Program-made: the position numbers and the translations under genes | The notes under the pieces: model-generated | Databases searched by the model: none | The model's input: only the letters and a program-made list of their open reading frames with translations | What the model was told of the DNA's origin: nothing | From: Seison nebaliae | Lineage: Eukaryota > Rotifera > Pararotatoria > Seisonacea > Seisonidae | Direction: 5' to 3' | Assembly (NCBI GenBank): GCA_023231475.1 | Contig: JALJEE010001297.1 | Location: 1-42,909 of the forward strand | Length of the DNA: 42,909 nt | In this document: one piece after another, positions 35,501-42,909 of the stretch | Layout of the letters: each line of letters opens with the position of its first letter | Numbering within the stretch: the stretch's first letter is position 1

Positions 35501-35868
35501 TTTTTCTTCCCGTCATCAAAATGTTTATGATTCTTACCATTACTATCATCGTCAGGAATAATGATATCAGCGACAGTAGTAGCATCATCATCTTGTGATT
35601 CTCTTCATTGTGATACTCTTCCTTTTCTTCTTTCGTACTCATCATTAATTTCAGCTGTTGTTTAGTTATTTAATTAATAGATATTAATTATTCTTCTCCA
35701 ATTTCTCCGTTTCTTTTACAGAGATGAAATTAATTTATTGCTAATAAATTTCATTGTACCGATATCATTAATAAGTTCGCCAATTAACTGGCTAAACGAA
35801 ATTTCTTTCGCAGTTCTTTATTGTTAGAGTGAATACGAAATCATTCGTCATTATTCAATCAACATAAT
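26522..35868. other. Gene-poor stretch upstream of the protocadherin
   Basis: About 9.3 kb. I find no multi-exon gene. It has an AGAAGA run (27,011-27,030), a G run (28,169-28,177), CAT/ATC runs near 30,610, an AAT/ATT palindrome (33,147-33,174) and one exon-like segment at 28,219-28,289. It probably holds regulatory DNA, and possibly untranslated 5' exons, for the protocadherin. Confidence 0.5.
33147..33174. repeat. AAT/ATT palindromic microsatellite
   Basis: Four AAT units run into ATT units, making a perfect self-complementary stretch of more than 20 nt. Confidence 0.85.
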
Positions 35869-38800
35869 ATGATGGTTTGGACGAGAAGTGGAAGATTGGA
35901 TTATACATTCATCATATTCATGTCATTCTTATCATTTGCACATTGTTTGAAAGAAGAACGCATTACTATTCAATTGAATGAAACGGCACCTATTGGTAAA
36001 ATAATTTGGTGGTACAACAATTCGAGGAATTTGGAAGGAATAGTAAAGAGTATTCGACGTGAAACATTTATGTCGAATCGTATTGATCGCATTCAACAAC
36101 TCAGTCAATTAATGTATTTCGACTCAACAACTCTGAGATTAAGAGGAAACATTTCTTTGATAAGTATTTGTAATGAGAAGAATCCGAGTCAATCGTTATG
36201 TTCGAACCAGTGCCATTCATCTTGTAACATCGAATTCAGTGTAAATCTGATTGAACGACATAGGAAATCGTTGAATAATAATAAATTGAAAATCGTCAAA
36301 TCATTATTGTTCTCTATATTTATTCAAGATGTGAATAATCATGCAGCTTTCTTCCATACCGATTTCAAGGAGATTTCCATTAATGAAAATGTACCTCTTG
36401 GTATTCGATTACCATTGGAAGGGGCAACTGATTATGATTTCGATTCAGATAAACGAATTTTAGAATATCGATTGATGTATTATAAATCGCCAAATGAGAA
36501 AGTGAAAGAATTGGAGTTATTGCATTTGGAGAAATATGATATTCATATTGATCATCTCAATTTAGTTCTCGTCTCCAAATTAGATCGAGAAAAACAATCA
36601 GAATTACAACTCATTCTATTAGCACGATATCAACGACCATTCTCGCATTTGATCGATGAAACTCGTATGAGAATTTGTATTCGAATTATTGACGTGAATG
36701 ATGCTGCTCCCCAATTCGACCAGAACGTTTTTCATATAAGTCTCTCCGAATTTACACAGGTAGGACAAATCATTAAGAATTTTACGGCTACCGACGCAGA
36801 TAGTGGAATGAATGGAAAAGTAGAATATGCGCTACGAATGTCATCTTCCAAATTGTCATCATCATCATCATTATCATCATCATCATTGTCGTCATTGTCG
36901 TCGAGAATGTCATCACAATCTTTCCCACAAGACCTATTCCCATTTTCAATTAACCGTCATAACGGAAGTTTAATGATAACTAAACCGTTAGATTTCGAAC
37001 ATAAAGATTCTTATCAATTTCTGGTTGAGGCACATGATTCGGTTGGAAAGGTGCCAACTGAACGAAGAAATACAGGCCATGCACGAGTAATGATACAAGT
37101 CATTGACGAGAATGACAATCAACCACAAATGCAGTTGATTCAATTGAAATTTCCAATTTTTAATGATGATACTTTCAAGAAATATTTGCCCACACTCAAA
37201 TTGAAGAGAATGGATGTGAGAGAATCGGAGAATATGGAAAATGAATTTATTCTTTTTATTAAAGGAATCGATGCTGATTATTCAGATTCATTAAATTGTC
37301 ATTTGAATGAATGGTCATTTCGGGATAGGAATGAATTGAAACGACATTTAAATAAATTAGTTAATTCATTAAAATTCAATCAAAATCTTTTATCAACATC
37401 ATCATCCTCCTCATCATCATCATTATCAATTCAGTCATCATCTCAAAATAAATTCTATAAATCGATGTCACCGTATATACGAGAAATGTTCTCCACTCCT
37501 CAATTATTCGAAATGGAAGAGATTCATACAAGTGATGCCGACAAGTTACATATGTCTCCATCATCTTCTGGATTTAATAATGAATATCGTCCCAGACAAT
37601 CCACAATAATGTGCCGGATAAAAGTTCTCTCTCAACTCAATCGAGAAAAATCGGAATATCATTTATTAAAAATAAAGATAATGGATCGAGAACATCATTC
37701 GGAACAATTATTATTATTACACGTTTTAGATGTGAATGACAATTCTCCAATTTTCATCAACGCCACATATAATTCACCATCGGACAGTTCCTTAATGAAT
37801 TTCCGAAGAGCGAGTGATTGTTTAATAAAGAAAAGTATTTCTGAAAATTTAAAGAAAGGTGAAGTTGTTACAACAATTCAAGCGACTGATATGGATCAAG
37901 GATTAAATGGAAAAATTTATTATTCAATCACCAAACAAAAAGATGAAATGTTTTGGGTGGACAAATTTTCGGGTAACGTCTATTTGACGAATGGTCGATT
38001 TGATCGTGAGAAGGTCAATGAACATTCAATATTAATAGAAGCGACTGATAATGGCAAGAATGTGAAGAAGAGAAGAACATCCCAATGTATTCTCCAAATC
38101 AATGTGTTGGATGATAATGATAATTCACCGAAATTTGAATTTCCTTCGTATCATTTTTATCTGGCTGAGAATATGACAATCGGTTCGATCATTGGCTATG
38201 TGAAAGCGACGGATAAAGACGAAGGTCTAAATTCGAGAATTAATCTCAAATTACAACCGATCGAACAAAATGGTAATATTAATTTGATGGAGAATAAGAA
38301 TGATTTATATGCCACCAACAATTTACAATTACCATTCGCTATCGATGGGAATGGTCGAGGAAAAGTCACCGGCATCTTAAAATTAGTTCAACAATTAGAT
38401 CGAGAATTGAAGAAAGAATATAAATTTAAAATTATTGCAACAGATTTCGGACGTGACATCCATCGAGAAACTGCCGTATTGGCCACAATTACTGTGACGG
38501 ATATCAATGACAATGCACCACATTTTATTTGGCCACCAGAAATTTTGGAGAAATCGAATATGGAGTATTTATCATTCCAGTCGCTTACTAATACGTTATA
38601 TGTGAATAAGAATTATTTTATTGAACGATCTAAATTGGAAAGTTCGATGAAGAAGAAAGATGATGTTCATTTAATAAAATTAGTACGATTTCGAGCATCT
38701 GATCGTGATAATGAAGGTGCAAATAGTCAAATCATTTTCACATTAAACACTTTCCAAATGGTGGATAAGAGAATTTTCCATATTTTTCATATGGAACACA

Positions 38801-41012
38801 ATGGATGTCTTTTCATGAATATTTCGAAAACGAAAATTGGTCGATATGAAATTCAAGCGAGAGCGTCAGATAATGCAAGAAATTCCTTATTCTCTTTAAG
38901 TCGCTACTTGTCCATTGTTGTTTATGACGATGTGGTGAGTGAGAATGAAGCGATGAATATAATTCATTTACCCAAACAATCATTCCACAATAGCATCCAT
39001 CGTCAACAACTTTATCATGATAATAAGAAACAGTTCTTATTTCAAAACTTCTCTGCTGATTCGAAAAATTTCCGTCAATTTAAACATTTCTCTTCGAATG
39101 GAAATCGAATGAAAAATCGAAGAAATGGGAAAGATTCGACGTTTGTTATGATTTTAGCTTTCTCTATCACATTTGCAATTGCCACCGTCGTTTTTATTTG
39201 TATTCTGACATTTCAATATCAAATAAAAAAAGTACGTCATCAAAATCGTCGGAAGAGAGTGTCATCTTTTCGTCAGTTCAATAATTCTGTAAAGAAATCG
39301 TTGAAGGAAACTGGAGTTCATCAAGATTCTAAATGTCAAGTAGAAAAGAATTGTGTAACATCGTCAAATGAGAAGAATACGTCGTTCGATAAAAATACGA
39401 CGTCAACTGTTGCAACGACGACATATATGGATTGTTCATCAGCATCCAACGATTATATTCCATCACAAACATTTACTTTAAGTAACTGCTCCACATCGGA
39501 AACACCATCTCCATCACAGAAAGTTGGAGAGAATAATGATTTTCATGAACATAATACAGATTTAATGATTCAATTGAATCAAATGAATCCATCGAATGAC
39601 ATGTTATTCATCGAATCTCAACAACAACAAGAGCAACAAAAACATTTACAATTACATGATCAGAAACAACAACAATATTTTTCGAAACAATTCTCTCCGG
39701 AGACTTCATATTTCGATCATCGACAATTAACTTTACAACGTCATTCAAATCGACAACCATCACATGAGCAACAACAACAGTTTATTTTTGATGGACAACA
39801 TAATAATGAGCTACAACAAAAACATTATCATCAACAACAACCACAACAACAAGAACAATATATTACACAGACATTGAAAAGTGCACGTTCGTTGGGACAG
39901 AATAAAGGATCGATACGTTTCTCTCATTTAGGTGAGGCTTTAGTTGACAAGAATTTTGGACCTGATAATTCCGAAATATTCGTAAATAATTTCTCTCAAA
40001 GAGATCCATCCATACCCAATCAACCAAAATCTTCACTTAATCTTTTAACTCATCATTCGATCGATGGAGAGAATATGGGACAGAATAGTATTCAATATTT
40101 GGATTCGATAAGAAAACAATGTTCTAACAATAATCGAGTAGATTATGGAAATGGTCATGATTGGAAATCAACTGTCATCAATCGACTGGTCATACATGAA
40201 AATGGCCATTCTTCCAACCAACCGACGACATGTCGAACGGATAAAGTTGGAATTTGCATGTGTAAATTATAAGAATTTATTATTAATTCTAATTCTCTTA
40301 ATAGGAGAATTATTTGATGCACTCGAATGACATCTCATCAAATAATCATCAGTCTCTTTCAGATTATCGTCCAATTAATGATAAACAACAAAAACAACCG
40401 ATATCATATAATAATGATGCGTTTAATGATAATACTTCGATAATCGATGTTTATTATCAAAAATCGAATTCAGAAGATAACAAATTAGAAGTTTTTTTCG
40501 TTTATATATATATCTTCTTTAATTTCTATATATTTCTATATCAGCTTCCTATGAATCCAACATCATTCGATTCTCAACAAACAATCAACAATCAATTCAA
40601 TTCTTCTCATCTTCTTTACGATAATGTCATCATATCGAATGATGGTTCGTCCATAATAAATGACAACAATCCGTTGACAACTTTTCCATCTTCTACCTTA
40701 CCATCAGGATCATCAGTTAATGTCCTTCAAGAACATCTTCCATTGGTCCAAACATTGACACGTACATTAACCGACTATGAATATAATTATGGTCGGACCG
40801 ATCTCATACCGATTGTTCCAGTGTCATCTATCGAATATATATCTGATGGAAACGAATCAATAACCACAACAATCGCTTTGGCAACAACAACAACTAGTTC
40901 GAGTTTGACGACAAGTTCCATGGTTTCAACCATCGAAATAAAGCAGCCGCTCTTACAAGAAAGTGAAACATTTTCCAGTTCACTCAACATTCATCAAATC
41001 CAAAGAGATTAG
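35869..41012 (+). CDS. Protocadherin-like adhesion receptor, seven cadherin repeats
   Basis: Exons are 35869-40245, 40305-40490 and 40545-41012, phase 0 at both junctions (introns 59 and 54 nt); 5031 nt, 1676 aa. A signal peptide (about residues 8-27) is followed by about seven extracellular cadherin repeats. Their calcium-binding linkers are visible: DVNNH (154), DVNDA (275), DENDN (413), DVNDN (622), DDNDN (748) and DINDN (878). There are also DxD and LDRE motifs inside the repeats. The linker at 154 is weak. Repeats three and four carry serine-rich insertions. A transmembrane helix (about 1091-1113) leads to a 560-residue cytoplasmic tail with long Gln/His-rich runs and no catenin-binding domain that I recognise. 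Seven repeats, one giant exon for the ectodomain and no laminin-G or EGF domains fit protocadherins better than classical cadherins. It should mediate calcium-dependent cell adhesion. Confidence 0.9.
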
Positions 41013-41457
41013 AAAGAAGGAATTCGAATGAAAATCTTCTTCATTTGTCTGTTTTGTCAATACGAATATACGATAATACGAATATTATTTTCTAATAACA
41101 TTCAGAAAAATATTTCTCTTTTATCAATTTTAATTTGTGAATATTTATTTTGGTTCGTTCAACAAATTTAATATATTTTCTTTTTTCATATAATTTTCTC
41201 TTTTTTTTCCAATTCTCCTTTTTCATTTTATAATAACATTCATTAGATTTACAATCATTTCTCAACTGAAAATTTCATTTCTGATTTTTACTTGTTGTTT
41301 TTGACGAAAAAGAATTTTTGTGATAAAAAAGAATATTTAAAGCGCACACTCACATCCAAAACAACATAGTCGCTTCGGTTTGATTAAATTTAGTTTTTTC
41401 TTTTTCGAGTTTTGAGTTTTCAATTTGTTCCCAAACTTATTATCATTCGAATTCGAA
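41013..41457. other. Spacer between the protocadherin and the final gene
   Basis: About 445 bp, very T-rich on the plus strand. It should contain the protocadherin 3' end and the promoter of the next gene. No specific site can be called. Confidence 0.5.
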
Positions 41458-42480
41458 ATGTCAAGTGATCCGCTTGTACTATCGAATAACTCAGATCTCT
41501 TAAAAGCATTCGTCCAGTTGGACATTAAGGAGGAAGGAGAAGTGAAGGAAAACGAAAAAGTTCCTGAAGTATCGAAAGATTTAATAAAACTTTCTGAAAC
41601 TCCCAATAAAGAGCCGACGGAGGAGAAATTCGTGAAAGAGGAGCCGTTAGATATCGAACAAACTTTACCAAATATAGAGGAAATTTTGAATAAAGATGAT
41701 ACATCAGATTGTAATCACGATTTACCCCAAGAAGCTACTCCATATTTCACTCCGAATGGAACACCTGAAGGAACGACAGATGGAAGTCAAGAAGGCAGTC
41801 AAGAAAGAACAAGAGTTGTTACATCAGAAAAATCGGAAGATGATCCAAATCGACCGCCGATACCGCCACCTAAACGTGCCACTCAAAATGAAAGAATTCA
41901 TGGAAAACATCATTTCAAGGCGACTGAAATAAGTTCAACAGTATCTGAAGGGAAACGGCAAAGTGATATAATGTATGAGAGTCAACATAAACCAAAAAAG
42001 AATCGTAGTGGTGCGATTATAACATCAAAAGATCAACGTGATCGTCGACGAGAAAAACAACGACAACGTCGCTATAGGAATCGATTAAGACGTCGAGAGC
42101 AACGTCTACAGTCAGAACGAGGTTTCCGACGTCATGCTGAATCGATATCAGCATTTAAAATTGGTCGTTTAACTGACAGGAAACCATTCGATGCAATGAT
42201 CAGTGCATTAGAGAAAAAAGATAAGGAAAAGAAAAATGACCAGAAATTATTGGCCGAAGAATCCGAAGGTTCTGGAAAATCGAAGAAACTAATCAATGCT
42301 ACCAAAGTCGATATGATCAGAAAACAATTAACGTCTAACCTTAAGAAACCGGATGATGAAGACGATGACGATAGTGAAGATGAAAGTATTGAAAATGTCA
42401 TTCGACCAGTTAAACGATCTGTTAGAACATATGCTAATTTAAGTCAACATCCACTCTTCCGGAAGAATACTGAATACTAA
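41458..42480 (+). CDS. Unrecognised, highly charged, probably disordered protein
   Basis: 340 aa from the ATG at 41458; the open frame extends 11 codons further upstream without an ATG. I do not recognise a family. The N-terminal third is acidic (repeated KEE/KEEP). A Pro-rich patch (about 135-142, PPIPPPKR) follows. About residues 181-225 are extremely basic, with RR/QR-rich sequence ending in LRRREQRLQ, which looks like a nucleic-acid-binding or nuclear-localisation segment. A conserved-looking stretch (ISAFKIGRLTDRKPFDAMISALEKKDKEKK, broken here by description, about 225-255) precedes an acidic run (EDDDDSEDE) and the C-terminus PLFRKNTEY. Nuclear, RNA- or chromatin-associated function is a guess from composition. 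Downstream exon-like sequences (42,636-42,770) leave the true 3' end open. Confidence 0.7.
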   Translation: MSSDPLVLSNNSDLLKAFVQLDIKEEGEVKENEKVPEVSKDLIKLSETPNKEPTEEKFVKEEPLDIEQTLPNIEEILNKDDTSDCNHDLPQEATPYFTPNGTPEGTTDGSQEGSQERTRVVTSEKSEDDPNRPPIPPPKRATQNERIHGKHHFKATEISSTVSEGKRQSDIMYESQHKPKKNRSGAIITSKDQRDRRREKQRQRRYRNRLRRREQRLQSERGFRRHAESISAFKIGRLTDRKPFDAMISALEKKDKEKKNDQKLLAEESEGSGKSKKLINATKVDMIRKQLTSNLKKPDDEDDDDSEDESIENVIRPVKRSVRTYANLSQHPLFRKNTEY

Positions 42481-42909
42481 TTTTGTTATAGTCATGGAAA
42501 AAAATGACGATAATAATTTATATCTTAATTTTCTCTTCCTTTATCGATACGACCAATTGTCCTATTAACTCATTCCGTTTTCTCTCATCTTATTAATAAA
42601 CAATTTATTATATTAATATTCTCTCATTTCATTAGATCATTGGAAATAGAAAATTTGAACATTTTTCCAACTGAACAATTAGAAAAGAATGATGAGTCAT
42701 GAATAGACCTGTTAAACGGTCAAAACGATCGACTCAGTCGTTTTATACGGCTCAATTACAGTCGATCTAAAAAAATAGATATCCAAAAAGATGAAAAGAT
42801 AAAGCGAGCGGTCGAAAATTTGGACAAAACCCAACTTTTTCAGTTTTTTAGTAAAATGGAAGAGATTCATGAAAACATATAAATATTTTTAATTTTCACA
42901 AAATTCATA
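42481..42909. other. Downstream flank with exon-like fragments
   Basis: Mostly AT-rich DNA. After an acceptor-like TTCATTAG at 42,635 a frame runs to a stop at 42,702, and an overlapping 24-codon ATG frame (42,699-42,770) repeats the RPVKRS motif of the preceding gene. Neither can be confirmed as an exon. Confidence 0.4.

Noticed and set aside
1-42909. tRNA genes, rRNA, CRISPR arrays, prokaryotic operons or viral genes
   Set aside because: No B-box/anticodon architecture, rRNA core sequence, spaced repeat array or bacterial/viral gene was seen on either strand.

Overview
This is a strongly AT-rich stretch of animal nuclear DNA. The evidence is spliced protein genes with very short introns, a Toll-like receptor, a seven-repeat protocadherin, a Shisa-like membrane protein, two nuclear genes for mitochondrial translation, and a decayed Mutator-like transposon. 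I see no bacterial, viral or organellar segment. Small introns, abundant CAT/ATC and CAA runs and a single Toll-type gene suggest a small-genome invertebrate; an acariform mite or a rotifer would fit, but the clade cannot be fixed from sequence reading alone.

Layout. Positions 1-10.5 kb form a dense gene block. A short Toll-like receptor (+) meets methionyl-tRNA formyltransferase (-) tail to tail, and their coding ends overlap by 9 bp. A CCDC149-like coiled-coil gene (-) and the mitoribosomal protein mS25 (-) follow. A cytochrome-b5-fused front-end fatty acid desaturase (+) then diverges from mS25. From 10.5 to 24.1 kb the DNA is gene-poor. It holds a dead MULE transposon with about 170-nt terminal inverted repeats (14.1-16.3 kb) and two clusters of degenerate short repeats. 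A Shisa-like gene (+) lies at 24.2-26.5 kb. A second gene-poor stretch, 26.5-35.9 kb, precedes a protocadherin (+, 35.9-41.0 kb). An unrecognised, highly charged protein gene (+, 41.5-42.5 kb) closes the window.

I rebuilt exons by joining reading frames across short introns. Six genes gave complete, in-frame models: the receptor (560 aa), MTFMT (335 aa), the CCDC149-like protein (544 aa), the desaturase (469 aa), the protocadherin (1676 aa) and the Shisa-like protein (732 aa, 5' end uncertain). The most unusual signal runs through all of them: 18 of 19 inferred introns begin GTT instead of the usual animal GTA/GTG. Most are only 39-71 nt long and 13 of 19 are in phase 0.

Functionally the genes are mostly unrelated neighbours. 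MTFMT and mS25 both serve mitochondrial translation and lie on the same strand, separated by the CCDC149-like gene. The receptor, Shisa-like protein and protocadherin are single-pass membrane proteins. The two large gene-poor stretches sit upstream of the latter two, as expected for developmentally regulated genes.
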